Positions 43,789 to 53,268 of a stretch of 64,000 nt of DNA are shown here, piece after piece. Made by a program: the position numbers and the translations under genes. The notes under the pieces are model-generated. The model saw only the letters and a program-made list of their open reading frames with translations, made no database searches and was not told where the DNA came from. Origin of the DNA: Sulfurospirillum halorespirans DSM 13726 (lineage in GTDB: Bacteria; Campylobacterota; Campylobacteria; Campylobacterales; Sulfurospirillaceae); assembly GCF_001723605.1 (NCBI RefSeq), contig NZ_CP017111.1:372001-436000 (forward strand). Reading direction: 5' to 3'. The number at the start of each line of letters is the position of its first letter. Positions within the stretch are counted from its first letter, which is position 1.

Positions 43789-44034
43789 TACATCACTATT
43801 CACTATCGTTCATATATAAGCTATTTTTGTAACAAAAAATAGAATTTTTCATATTATTTTTCTACCTCTGTAAGAGGTATAGGCTATTTTCGTAACAAAA
43901 CTTTTTTTATCATAACACACTATATATATGCCATTTTTGTAACAAAATATACATAGAAGATTTCAAACATTTCAGTTAATTTTTTATGGGTTGATTTTGA
44001 AGTTTTTATACATCACTATTCACTGTCGTTCATA
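43789..44034. repeat. Pair of 26-base direct repeats
   Basis: TACATCACTATTCACT followed by A/G and TCGTTCATA is found at 43789-43814 and 44009-44034, 220 bases apart and differing at one base. The interval contains all three TTTGTAACAAA boxes, so the repeats bracket them. They could be the ends of a small insertion or a duplicated regulatory segment. Confidence 0.7.
43821..43947. repeat. Three TTTGTAACAAA boxes
   Basis: ctatttttgtaacaaaa occurs at 43821-43837, with one-base variants at 43884-43900 (TTCGTAACAAA) and 43931-43947 (preceded by CC). The core TTTGT-A-ACAAA is an odd-centred dyad. Start-to-start spacings are 63 and 47 bases. The boxes look like binding sites for a dimeric regulator, or degenerate iterons. 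Confidence 0.6.
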
Positions 44035-44577
44035 ATATAGGCATAACTCTGTGCGTGTATCGATGACTTAGTTTTAATATATTATATATGGTCAGTTAAA
44101 AAAATGGAGTCTCGATCTATACAAAAAAAGATATTCGTAGTGAAATACTCTTAATTATTCATTTTGAACGGAGTAACTTTTCAACACCTGACTCTCCCTA
44201 AAATCAAATTTCTTATAAAAAATAATACTTTTCATTATAAAGTTTAAGGATATAATGACTAAAATGTGATTTTATAAGACAATCAGATGTATTTGTGTAA
44301 CTCAACCGTAGGGGGCTACTTGAGCTGTATAAATCTTTGAATGGTAAAAGACGCATTGGGCAAACGCACTTAACCTAAACATCTTTACTTCTCAAAACTA
44401 TACTCCTTTCATATTTATCCCTCTTTAAACAAATCCATATAAGCTATGTCTATTTTACATAGTGTTTTATACACATACTTTTTTCACGACTAATGACTTT
44501 TACATGTAAAGATGTCCGTGGGGCATACACATTTACAACTGCCTTCAAAATCAAAGGTAACATGATAAGGAATTAAG

Positions 44578-44742
44578 ATGTTTCAGAATCTTATTTATGG
44601 TATTTCGCCTTATATTACTTCACGACTACACTTAGATAGTCAGTCACCTTATGCTGCATATAGTACTCAATCTAAAATCAAAAATACAAATACGCAAAAA
44701 AAGCATATAACTCTCACTGCTTGCCAAGACCCTCCTTCATAA
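44578..44742 (+). CDS. 54-residue ORF, uncertain
   Basis: ATG at 44578 with AAGGAATTAAG upstream opens a 54-residue frame (MFQNLIYGISPYITSRLHLD..., ending CQDPPS). The composition is polar with no helix or signal peptide, and no family is recognised. The initiation region is good but the sequence is not distinctive, so it may be a chance ORF in the intergenic region before the RTX locus. Confidence 0.3.
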   Translation: MFQNLIYGISPYITSRLHLDSQSPYAAYSTQSKIKNTNTQKKHITLTACQDPPS

Positions 44743-44911
44743 TTTCATTTTTCGTGACGTGAACTGTGATGTGTATTTAGTAGGGTGACTATTATCGCTC
44801 GAAAATTTCTTTACATGTAAAGATTCAAAATATATCAAGGGGAGAACTAAGTGCGGAAAGGAATACGAAGGTGGCTTAGGTTAAATGAGCAAGAAAAACG
44901 AGGAGGGTAGA

Positions 44912-45343
44912 GTGAAACATCTTAAATCAAAACAAATCAATAAAAGTAAGTTGGGTATTTTACAAATACTTTGGAAATCTTCTTTGATTATTGGGCTTAG
45001 TGCATGTTCAAGTCCAGCTAATAAAGAAGACACCGCCATTACAAAAGGAGAAAAAATAATGCTGAATGAGCTTTATGAAGTAAAGACCATTTCTGGTCAA
45101 GCAGTCATGACTGAAAAAATTGTTCTGAAGTATTTTTTTATCGGTATGCACAAGCAAGATGTATTGGCAAGACTCCGAGATATGGGGCTTAAATATGCTG
45201 AAGAGGGAAAAGAAGACGCAATCACTGTTCTTCATCAGAGTAAACCAGCTTATACACCAGGTTCAAAAACGCTTGAAATAGAATTTTATTTTAATAATGA
45301 CGAATTGATGCGAATATTTTCACGCGTATACAATACTATTTAA
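44912..45343 (+). CDS. BamE/SmpA-like small lipoprotein
   Basis: A 143-residue lipoprotein: basic N terminus, hydrophobic stretch and lipobox IGLSACSSP. The mature part has FFIGMHKQDVLARLRDMGLKYAEEG, which resembles the helix-strand start of BamE/SmpA-like domains, and ends in a beta-strand FYFNNDELMRIFSRV. I chose GTG 44912, preceded by the strong site AGGAGGG at 44901-44907, over an in-frame ATG at 44885 without one. It lies 17 bases before the giant RTX gene and is probably in the same operon; it could help that protein at the cell surface, but this is a guess. Confidence 0.6.
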   Translation: MKHLKSKQINKSKLGILQILWKSSLIIGLSACSSPANKEDTAITKGEKIMLNELYEVKTISGQAVMTEKIVLKYFFIGMHKQDVLARLRDMGLKYAEEGKEDAITVLHQSKPAYTPGSKTLEIEFYFNNDELMRIFSRVYNTI

Positions 45344-45360
45344 AATTACAGGATTAATCT

Positions 45361-48300
45361 ATGGAAAAAATTGAAGTAGGCTACAGAAATATAGGTAGTA
45401 TGGGTGGGATAGAGTTTTATCATAAATTTTTGATATATACAAGGAGCGATGGAAGCCAGTATACAATTAGTGGGTGGGCGACAAACTCCCCTACTGATGG
45501 TACGCCATATGGGAAAATTCAAGTCGAGGCAAATTTTCCTTATGACCAAACAAATCCTGATTATCCAAGTGCAGGTCAAAAACAATATCGTGAGTTAATC
45601 ACAGAAGGTAATAATTTGACCGATATTTGGAATAATATGATAGATAATGCAGTATCAAAAAATAATGTATATCCTTATGATCCATTAGTGCAAAATAGTA
45701 ATACATTTGCCGATAGCGTCTTGAAAGATGCGGGGTTACCATCACCTATAAACGATAATATTTTTAGTTATAACGAGCATTGGGCACCAGCATCAGATAA
45801 AGAGTTAAGCAAAGATGTGGTACCTGTTGTCCCTAACGAAACTTTAGATGGCATTAAAGACAACTTAAAAAGAATGCTAGGCGGTTGGCTAGATGATATA
45901 GCAGATCAGTTAGGAAAAAGTGTAGATGATGTGCTAAAAGATATTATGGGTATCCTCGCTTCCATGGGGAACTCCCACTCATCCGTCAACCCCTACGACT
46001 TCAACCTGACAAACTCCTACTTCTTCCAAAGATGTGAACCTCTAGCCCTAGACACCAATAAAGATGGCTTCATAGCAACCACCAGTGTCACAGAATCAGA
46101 AACCTACTTCGACTTAACCGGTGATGGTATAAAAGAGCGTACAGGATGGATCAAAGGTGAAGATGCACTATTGGTTTATGATGCCAATGAAGATGGACAA
46201 ATAGGTGGTATTTCTGAAGTATTTGGAAATGCAACCACAGAAGGCTTCGATGAACTACGAGACACCATCGACTCCAATTATGACAATAAGATAGATCGTA
46301 AAGACATTCTCTTTAACCGCCTCCAACTCTGGCATGACTATGACCAAGATGGAAGTGTCGATGAAGGAGAGTTAAAAAGTCTTAAAGAAGAAGGCATCAC
46401 CTCCATAGATTTGAACTCTGTACAAACCAATATCGAAACCAATGGTCACCTTATCAGTGAAGCTTCACACTATACAACCTCCACAGGTGAAAAAGAACTC
46501 GTAGCAGACATCCACCTAGCCTACGATGCACGAGATACCATTATAGACCTCGTCCAACAAAAAGACTTTACCATAGACCCAACTACCTTAAGCCTACCTA
46601 ACCTTAGAGGGTATGGACTTGTGGTTGATAGTTTCATCGCTTACCAAACCAATGAGAACTTAGCTACCCTTGCCAAGCAATATGCAAATAATGCAGAGCT
46701 TATATCCAATGACTTTGATGAGTATATCAATGAATGGAGTGGCTATAACGCGTATAAAGCAGAGATAGCTAAAAAATACAACCTAAGTGCAGATGTCGAT
46801 ATGTCTGATCTTGATCGAAAGATATGGATCATGGAGAAGTTCTCAGGCAAAGAAGAACTCACCAGTCGGATAGAGTCAAACTATGAAACCCACGCTAAAA
46901 CAGTGACAGGCAACAATGATGTCACCGTAACTTCCATCAATGGTCAAAACAGACTCGTCCTAGTAGCAGATTATATCAATACCCAATACAACACAATGCT
47001 CCACCGAACCGAAAGTGAATTTGCCATCCAAAGTGTTTTTGAAGATGTCTTCACAGGTGTAAGCTACAGTGTTGATACTGATGCTTTAAGTGTAACAGAT
47101 GCAAGTAAATTGCAACAAAGTTTGACCAATTATCTGAATGATGCTTCTATCGATATAGACTCTAAAGTATTTTTAGCACAAACCATTTGGATGCTCAATA
47201 CTACGAAGTCATTAACCATCGATGCCACAGCCCTTTTAGCAACAATCACCGATAGCATGAGCCACGATCTCATCCAACAAACGTTGACTTCAGGCATTGA
47301 TTTTACAGGAACTAAGGGTGATGATAATCTTGAAGTTACTGGCAATACCTTAGTCCTTGGCAATAGTGGCAATGACATCATCCAATCACACGATAGTGCC
47401 AACCAAACCTATCTTTTTAGAAAAGGTGATGGCTCTGATATACTCTTTGATGCAGGTGGCAATGATACTTTGAGGTTTGATCAAGGCATCCTTAAAGAGG
47501 ATGTAATTCTTTCAAAAGAGGGGTTTGATCTTTTACTTTCACTTAAAGACTCCATCGATAGTGTACGTGTTAAAGACTGGTTTTTAAATGCCAATCGTGT
47601 TGAAAATATCGTGTTAAGCGATGGAACAACACTGGATGTTACAACCATTCTACAACAATTCACCGTTACTGAAAATGCTGATGTCATAGACTTAGATAAC
47701 CAAGACAATACCATAAATGCTTTGGGTGGCGATGACACCGTTCGCTCGTTTGGGGGAAATGACACCATCACCGCAGGAAGCGGAAACGATAGCGTGTACG
47801 CAGGTAGTGGAGATGATAAACTCTATGGCAATGAAGGCGATGACTTGCTCGATGCAGGAAGTGGAAATGACACTCTCGTCGGAGGAGTAGGTGCAGATAC
47901 TCTTTATGGAGGAGCCGGAAATGATCTTTACATGTACACTAAAGGTGATGGTAAAGATATTCTCAGTGATGAGAGTGGTGAAGATACCTTGCGTTTTAGT
48001 GAAGGCATCACTAAAGATGATCTTATCGCCAAAGCCAGTGGCAATGACTTAATCATCGGCATTAAAGAAGAGGGAAAAACCTTTGATCAACTAACCGATA
48101 CGATTACCATTAAAAACTACCTTAGTGGTGGAAAGTTAGAACATTTACTTTTAAATGATGGAACAGCTTTAGCGTTAAATGAACTCCAACAAGGCAGTGA
48201 AGCCAATGACTATTTAGCCTATGGCAATGAAGCCTCAACGGTTAATGGACTTGGTGGCAATGATACCATCATCACGGGAAGTGGTGCTGATGTCATTGAT

Positions 48301-51300
48301 GGCGGAAGCGGAGATGACATTATCGATGCAGGAGATGGCGCTAATGATGTTGATGGAGGCGTTGGCAACGATACAATCAATGCAGGCAGTGGCAATGACG
48401 CTCTTATGGGCGGAAGCGGTAACGATAGCATTGTTGCAGGATCAGGTGCAGATGTCATCACGGGTGGTTTAGGCGATGATACGCTAAATGGTGGACTTGG
48501 CAACGATACCTACATCTTTAATCGTGGTGATGGCAAAGATACCATCGATGATGCGTACCGGTATGGATATAACAATCAACTAAGCCAGTATTCTGGCGAA
48601 GACACGCTTAAATTTGGAGAAAGCATCACCAAAGATGATCTTGTTGTGCTGAGTGTTGGAAATGATGTCATCATTGGCATCAAAGAAGAAGGTAAAAGCT
48701 TTGCAGAACTAAGCGATAAAATCACCCTTAAAAACTACACCGATTCAAACACCCGCGTTGAAAACATCCTTTTTGCAGATGGTTCTAACTTTCTCGTAAG
48801 TGATCTCTTTAGTGCAACCGAAGGGGCTGATCAGCTCATTTATGGCGATGTGAATGTCAATGTTGATGCCCTTGGAGGAAATGACACCATCATTTCAGGA
48901 AATGGCAATGACGTCATAGAAGGAGGAAGCGGAAATGACACTATCACTTCAAACAATGGCAACGACACGCTAAATGGTGGAAGTGGAGACGATACCCTTT
49001 ATGCAGGTTCAGGTGAAGACATACTAAGTGGTGGTACAGGAGTCGATGATCTTCAAGGTGGACTAGGCGCAGATACTTACCTCTTTGGTAAAGGCGATGG
49101 CAAAGATAGCATCTATGATGACTACCGTTATAGTGGCAGTTACCAAGGCAACGCAGGACTAGATACCTTGAAATTTGGAGAAGGTGTTACCAAAGATGAC
49201 CTTGTTATCCGAGTCAGTGGGAATGACCTTATTATCGGCATTAAAGAAGAGGGTAAAAACTTCGATGCACTGAGCGACACCGTCACGATTAAAGAGTACT
49301 TCAATGCTAACAACCGTATCGAAAAGCTACAGTTAAGCGATGGCACTTTAGTTGCACTTGAAGAGCTCCAACAAGGAACCGATGGAGATGACGTCCTTGT
49401 CTTTAATGATGACAATACGACTATCAATGCTCTTGGTGGCAATGATAAAATCACCACAGGTGCAGGTAATGATGTCATCGATGGCGGAGTCGGCAATGAC
49501 ACCATTTATAGCAACGCAGGCAATGACATCATCACCGCAGGAAGCGGAAACGATAGCGTATACGCTGGCAGTGGCGATGATAAACTCTATGGCAATGAAG
49601 GCGATGACCTGCTCGATGCAGGAAGTGGCAATGACACGCTTGTGGGAGGCGTTGGTGCAGATACCCTTTATGGCGGGGCAGGAAATGATCTTTACATGTA
49701 CACTAAAGGTGATGGCAAAGATATCCTCAGTGATGAAAGTGGTGAAGATACCTTGCGTTTTAGTGAAGGCATCACTAAAGATGATCTTATCGCCAAAGCA
49801 AGTGGCAATGATTTAATCATCGGCATTAAAGAAGAGGGAAAAACCTTTGATCAACTCACTGATACGATTACCATTAAAAACTACCTTACCAGTGGCAAGT
49901 TAGAACATTTACTCTTAAATGATGGTACAGCTCTAGCATTAGATGAGCTTCAACAAGGCAGTGAAGCCAATGATTATCTTGTCTATAGCAATGAAGCTTC
50001 AACGGTCAATGGACTTGGTGGTAACGATACTATCATCACAGGAAGTGGTGCTGATGTCATTGATGGTGGAAGTGGAAACGATACCATTACTTCAGGTGGA
50101 GGAGCAGATAAAATCATCGGTGGGACAGGAGATGATGTTCTTAACGCAGAAGGTGGCGATGATGTACTCATCGGCAATGAAGGCGCTGACATCCTTCAAG
50201 CAGGTACAGGAGAAGATACGCTAAGCGGTGGCACAGGTGATGATAGCCTTTATGGAGGACTCGGAGATGACACCTACATCTTTAACAAAGGTGATGGAAA
50301 AGATAAACTAAGCGATGAAGGTGGTACCGATTTCATTAGCTTCGGTACAGGCATCGCAAAAGAAAATCTCATCTTTAAACAAGTAGGATACGACCTTATC
50401 GTGGCGATCAAAGAGGATGGAAAAACCTTTAGCACGCTTAGCGATAAGATCACTATAGCCAATTACTTTAAAGACACTACGACCATTGAAACATTGAAGT
50501 TTGCTGATGGAACCCAAATGACCAACAGCGAAGTAGCCGCCCTCTTTGTCAATGTCAACATCGAAGATACAATCTTTAGTAAACAAGGTGCTGTGCTTCG
50601 TGGTGGCAATGGTGATGATGTGTATGTTTACAATCAAGGTGATTTTACGGTGGTCATTGATGATTATTACTACAAAGACGCGCTTGAGGTCAATGCGGGA
50701 AAAGACACCCTCCAATTTGCTACAGGCATCAACAAATCTGATGTCACCATTGGTGTTAATGGAACAAGTCTTATCATCAAAATCAACAGTTCTGAAACCT
50801 ACCAAGAGTTGCAAGATATCGTGGTTATCAAAGATTGGAAGTCTGAAAATCGAGGCATTGAAAAGATCATCTTTAGCAATGGTGAAGTGCTAGACATCTC
50901 TAAAACCGAGACATTTCCTACCATCACGTTCAATAACACTTGGACTTCAAAACGCTACTACGTTTATGGCAATGACAACGATGATATTGCTGGAACCACC
51001 AGTGCCGATACCATCGAAGCTGCCGGTGGAGCCGATGTGATTACTGCCGGTGCTGGCAATGACATCATTTATGGTCAAGATGGGGAGGATATCATCGATG
51101 GCGGATCCGGCGATGACAGGCTTATCGGTGGAGCCGGTGATGACTATATCAAAGATGATGCAGGTAACGATACGTATGTCTTTAACAAAGGCGATGGTAG
51201 AGATATCATCAAAGATACCGCTGGAACAGATGTACTCTTCTTTGGAGAGGGCATCAGCAAAGATGATATCGTCCTTCGTGTCTTTGATAATAACCTTGCC

Positions 51301-53247
51301 GTTGGACTCAAAGAAGGCACGACCTCTTTTTACAGACTTAGTGATCGCATTATCCTAAAAGATTGGTACAGTACAGGCGGACGCATTGAGTCCTTCCAGT
51401 TTAGTGATGGCACATCGATGAGTGTCAGTGACATCATCCAAAGTATTGGAACGGATAGCAATGATCTCATTAATGGACTTGATGACCAAAATGACATCTT
51501 AAATGGTGGCATCGGTAATGATACACTTGATGGTAAAGATGGAAATGATACACTAAATGGTGGTGTTGGTGCAGATACACTCATCGGTGGAAATGGCAAT
51601 GATACCTTTGATGGCGGTTATGGAAATGACACGATAAGTGATATCAGTGGTGATGATACCTATATGTTTGGTAAAGGCATGGGAAAAGATACCATCACCG
51701 ATAGTGCAGGACTTGATAGCATTGTTATGGCAAGCGGCATTCTAAAAAGTGATGTCATCTGGCAACAAGTAGGCAATGACCTTGTCATTGGCATTAAAGA
51801 AGACGGAAAAACATTTGATCAGCTTAACGATACGATTACGGTCAAGAATTGGTATACCGGTGGAATTACTAATCGTGTTGAGATAATTAAATTTACAGAT
51901 GGAAGTACGATTAGTTCAAATGATATTCTCCCTGGAACTGAAGGAGTAGACAACCTAATATATGGCGCAGAGGACAACATTATTCATGCATTGGCTGGCA
52001 ATGACACTATCTTAGCAGGAGCTGGCAATGACACACTTTATGGTGATGCAGGAAACGATAACCTCCAAGGCGAAGCAGGGAATGATACGCTCTATGGCGG
52101 AGCTGGAGATGATAACCTCTATGGTCAATTAGGGGATGATGTTCTTGATGGTGGAGCTGGGAATGATAGCCTGCAAGGTCGAAGTGGAAACGATACCTAC
52201 CTCTTTGGTCGAGGTGATGGAAAAGATACCGTAAGAGAGAATGACTTCGAAGATTGGAATAATAAAGGTAACGATACTCTTAAATTTAAAGAGGGAATTA
52301 CCGCTGATGATATTCTAATCAAGCAAGTGGGACATAATCTTGTTATTGGGATCAAAGAAGAAGGTAAAACCTTTGATCAGCTGAGTGATACGATTACATT
52401 TGAGAACTGGTTAGCTACTTCTACACAGTATTATGAATCTAATTGGAGTTTTAACGCTTATTATAGTGTTGAGAATATTGCTTTTAGCGATGGAACGACA
52501 TGGAATAAAGCGGATATTATGGCGCATGTTGGAACCGATGATAATGAGACGATTTTCGGACTTGATGGATCCGATACCATTCATGGTGGTAAAGGAAATG
52601 ATGTACTTTATGGAAGACCAGGTAATGATACTTACATCTTTGACCGAGGAGATGGTAAAGATACAATCTACGATAGTTATGGCACTAATCAAAATGGTAA
52701 CAATGCTGGCAATGATACCTTGAAGTTTGGAGAAGGCATTAGCGTGGATGATCTGATTATCCAAAAAAGCGGTAACGATGTCATTATTGGTATTAAAGAA
52801 GATGGAAAAACATTGGCAGAGCTTAGCGATATCATCACCATAAAAGATTGGTATAACGTTAACAATCGAATTGAGCACGTTGTACTCAGTGATGGCACTG
52901 AGATAGATACCGCATTCTTATTTGACCCAACTGAGAACGATGATAACCTAACGTATGGCGCGGAGGATAACGAAGTCCACGCATTAGGAGGGAATGACTT
53001 GATCGTAGCCGGCGCAGGGAATGACACACTTTATGGTGATGCAGGAAACGATAACCTCCAAGGCGAAGCAGGGAATGATACGCTCTATGGCGGAGCTGGA
53101 GATGATAACCTCTATGGTCAATTAGGGGATGATGTTCTTGATGGTGGAGCTGGGAATGATAGCCTGCAAGGTCGAAGTGGAAAGATACAATCTACGATAG
53201 TTATGGCACTAATCAAAATGGTAACAATGCTGGCAATGATACCTTGA
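45361..53247 (+). CDS. Giant RTX adhesin, N-terminal part (frameshifted)
   Basis: A 2,628-residue frame encoding most of a type-I-secreted calcium-binding protein. Residues 1-220 are unique. At 220-360 a set of EF-hand-like loops appears (DTNKDGF, DLTGDGIKERTGW, DANEDGQ, DYDQDGSVDEGEL). From ~660 there are about ten blocks of GGxGxDxxx RTX nonapeptides (for example LYGNEGDDLLDAGSGNDTL), each followed by a HCBP-related module (FGEGITKDDLxxxxxGNDLIIGIKEEGKxFxxLxDxITIKNY). RTX repeats fold on calcium after secretion. The real protein continues at 53244 in another frame; the last ~22 residues here (IQSTIVMALIKMVTMLAMIP) are out-of-frame junk. Function is likely adhesion or surface-layer formation. 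Confidence 0.85.
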   Translation: MEKIEVGYRNIGSMGGIEFYHKFLIYTRSDGSQYTISGWATNSPTDGTPYGKIQVEANFPYDQTNPDYPSAGQKQYRELITEGNNLTDIWNNMIDNAVSKNNVYPYDPLVQNSNTFADSVLKDAGLPSPINDNIFSYNEHWAPASDKELSKDVVPVVPNETLDGIKDNLKRMLGGWLDDIADQLGKSVDDVLKDIMGILASMGNSHSSVNPYDFNLTNSYFFQRCEPLALDTNKDGFIATTSVTESETYFDLTGDGIKERTGWIKGEDALLVYDANEDGQIGGISEVFGNATTEGFDELRDTIDSNYDNKIDRKDILFNRLQLWHDYDQDGSVDEGELKSLKEEGITSIDLNSVQTNIETNGHLISEASHYTTSTGEKELVADIHLAYDARDTIIDLVQQKDFTIDPTTLSLPNLRGYGLVVDSFIAYQTNENLATLAKQYANNAELISNDFDEYINEWSGYNAYKAEIAKKYNLSADVDMSDLDRKIWIMEKFSGKEELTSRIESNYETHAKTVTGNNDVTVTSINGQNRLVLVADYINTQYNTMLHRTESEFAIQSVFEDVFTGVSYSVDTDALSVTDASKLQQSLTNYLNDASIDIDSKVFLAQTIWMLNTTKSLTIDATALLATITDSMSHDLIQQTLTSGIDFTGTKGDDNLEVTGNTLVLGNSGNDIIQSHDSANQTYLFRKGDGSDILFDAGGNDTLRFDQGILKEDVILSKEGFDLLLSLKDSIDSVRVKDWFLNANRVENIVLSDGTTLDVTTILQQFTVTENADVIDLDNQDNTINALGGDDTVRSFGGNDTITAGSGNDSVYAGSGDDKLYGNEGDDLLDAGSGNDTLVGGVGADTLYGGAGNDLYMYTKGDGKDILSDESGEDTLRFSEGITKDDLIAKASGNDLIIGIKEEGKTFDQLTDTITIKNYLSGGKLEHLLLNDGTALALNELQQGSEANDYLAYGNEASTVNGLGGNDTIITGSGADVIDGGSGDDIIDAGDGANDVDGGVGNDTINAGSGNDALMGGSGNDSIVAGSGADVITGGLGDDTLNGGLGNDTYIFNRGDGKDTIDDAYRYGYNNQLSQYSGEDTLKFGESITKDDLVVLSVGNDVIIGIKEEGKSFAELSDKITLKNYTDSNTRVENILFADGSNFLVSDLFSATEGADQLIYGDVNVNVDALGGNDTIISGNGNDVIEGGSGNDTITSNNGNDTLNGGSGDDTLYAGSGEDILSGGTGVDDLQGGLGADTYLFGKGDGKDSIYDDYRYSGSYQGNAGLDTLKFGEGVTKDDLVIRVSGNDLIIGIKEEGKNFDALSDTVTIKEYFNANNRIEKLQLSDGTLVALEELQQGTDGDDVLVFNDDNTTINALGGNDKITTGAGNDVIDGGVGNDTIYSNAGNDIITAGSGNDSVYAGSGDDKLYGNEGDDLLDAGSGNDTLVGGVGADTLYGGAGNDLYMYTKGDGKDILSDESGEDTLRFSEGITKDDLIAKASGNDLIIGIKEEGKTFDQLTDTITIKNYLTSGKLEHLLLNDGTALALDELQQGSEANDYLVYSNEASTVNGLGGNDTIITGSGADVIDGGSGNDTITSGGGADKIIGGTGDDVLNAEGGDDVLIGNEGADILQAGTGEDTLSGGTGDDSLYGGLGDDTYIFNKGDGKDKLSDEGGTDFISFGTGIAKENLIFKQVGYDLIVAIKEDGKTFSTLSDKITIANYFKDTTTIETLKFADGTQMTNSEVAALFVNVNIEDTIFSKQGAVLRGGNGDDVYVYNQGDFTVVIDDYYYKDALEVNAGKDTLQFATGINKSDVTIGVNGTSLIIKINSSETYQELQDIVVIKDWKSENRGIEKIIFSNGEVLDISKTETFPTITFNNTWTSKRYYVYGNDNDDIAGTTSADTIEAAGGADVITAGAGNDIIYGQDGEDIIDGGSGDDRLIGGAGDDYIKDDAGNDTYVFNKGDGRDIIKDTAGTDVLFFGEGISKDDIVLRVFDNNLAVGLKEGTTSFYRLSDRIILKDWYSTGGRIESFQFSDGTSMSVSDIIQSIGTDSNDLINGLDDQNDILNGGIGNDTLDGKDGNDTLNGGVGADTLIGGNGNDTFDGGYGNDTISDISGDDTYMFGKGMGKDTITDSAGLDSIVMASGILKSDVIWQQVGNDLVIGIKEDGKTFDQLNDTITVKNWYTGGITNRVEIIKFTDGSTISSNDILPGTEGVDNLIYGAEDNIIHALAGNDTILAGAGNDTLYGDAGNDNLQGEAGNDTLYGGAGDDNLYGQLGDDVLDGGAGNDSLQGRSGNDTYLFGRGDGKDTVRENDFEDWNNKGNDTLKFKEGITADDILIKQVGHNLVIGIKEEGKTFDQLSDTITFENWLATSTQYYESNWSFNAYYSVENIAFSDGTTWNKADIMAHVGTDDNETIFGLDGSDTIHGGKGNDVLYGRPGNDTYIFDRGDGKDTIYDSYGTNQNGNNAGNDTLKFGEGISVDDLIIQKSGNDVIIGIKEDGKTLAELSDIITIKDWYNVNNRIEHVVLSDGTEIDTAFLFDPTENDDNLTYGAEDNEVHALGGNDLIVAGAGNDTLYGDAGNDNLQGEAGNDTLYGGAGDDNLYGQLGDDVLDGGAGNDSLQGRSGKIQSTIVMALIKMVTMLAMIP
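47757..48306 (+). repeat. Internal duplication in RTX gene, copy 1
   Basis: This segment (residues about 800-981) encodes almost the same amino acids as 49532-50083 (about 1,391-1,574), from NDxITAGSGNDSVYAGSGDD to the ITGSGADVIDGGSG stretch. The DNA differs mainly at synonymous third positions (for example gatgacttgctc against gatgacctgctc), so the duplication is not recent and the protein sequence has been maintained, or homogenised at the protein level by selection. Confidence 0.8.
49532..50083 (+). repeat. Internal duplication in RTX gene, copy 2
   Basis: Partner of 47757-48306. Differences at the protein level are few: Ser/Thr after KNYL, Asn/Asp before ELQQGS, Ala/Val and Gly/Ser in NDYLxYxNEAS. 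It includes one of the two near-palindromes TTTACATGTAC, which also occurs at the same place in copy 1. Confidence 0.8.
52027..52190 (+). repeat. 164-base repeat, copy 1
   Basis: Identical, base for base, to 53020-53183 (offset 993). It encodes RTX nonapeptides (LYGDAGNDNLQGEAGNDTLYGG...). The identity, including synonymous sites, shows a very recent duplication or gene conversion, in contrast to the diverged older copies at 47757 and 49532. Confidence 0.85.
52657..52744 (+). repeat. 88-base repeat, copy 1
   Basis: Identical to 53181-53268 (offset 524), beginning AAAGATACAATCTACG. The second copy starts exactly where the second copy of the 164-base repeat ends, sharing AAA, and this joint is where the reading frame is lost. 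Confidence 0.85.
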
Positions 53248-53268
53248 AGTTTGGAGAAGGCATTAGCG
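53020..53268 (+). repeat. Chimeric repeat junction with frameshift
   Basis: 53020-53183 copies 52027-52190 and 53181-53268 copies 52657-52744. Relative to the first unit, 466 bases (52191-52656) are missing at the joint; relative to the canonical module a 34-base loss would suffice. Both leave remainder 1 when divided by three, which explains the frame change exactly. The overlap at the joint is only AAA. This can be a real deletion or a misassembly of near-identical repeats. Confidence 0.8.

Larger units (their letters stand above)
43734..44577. other. 844-base gene-poor region with repeats
   Basis: No convincing gene is seen. The left third holds two copies of a 26-base sequence (43789-43814 and 44009-44034, one mismatch, CACTATTCACT core) and three near-identical palindrome-like boxes TTTGTAACAAA at 43821-43837, 43884-43900 and 43931-43947. 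A hairpin CTCAA-CC-GTAG/CTACTTGAG lies at 44301-44324 and an exact TTTACATGTAAA near 44500. The region is very AT-rich. It separates the envelope cluster from the RTX locus. Confidence 0.6.

Noticed and set aside
43821-43947. Plasmid replication iterons
   Set aside because: Only three copies with unequal spacing and no replication-initiator gene nearby; regulator sites are equally likely.
44301-44324. Riboswitch or small RNA around the CTCAA...TTGAG hairpin
   Set aside because: A single short hairpin with a bulge, no recognised aptamer pattern and no gene directly downstream; noted only as part of the region.
48219-49505. Long ORFs on the opposite strand and in shifted frames within the RTX gene
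   Set aside because: They are low-complexity Ser/Pro- or Met/Ala-rich translations of the RTX repeats in wrong frames, without start signals.
47757-53268. CRISPR-like array in the RTX region
   Set aside because: Repeats are in-frame protein-coding modules of irregular length with diverged third positions; there are no constant-length spacers and no cas genes.
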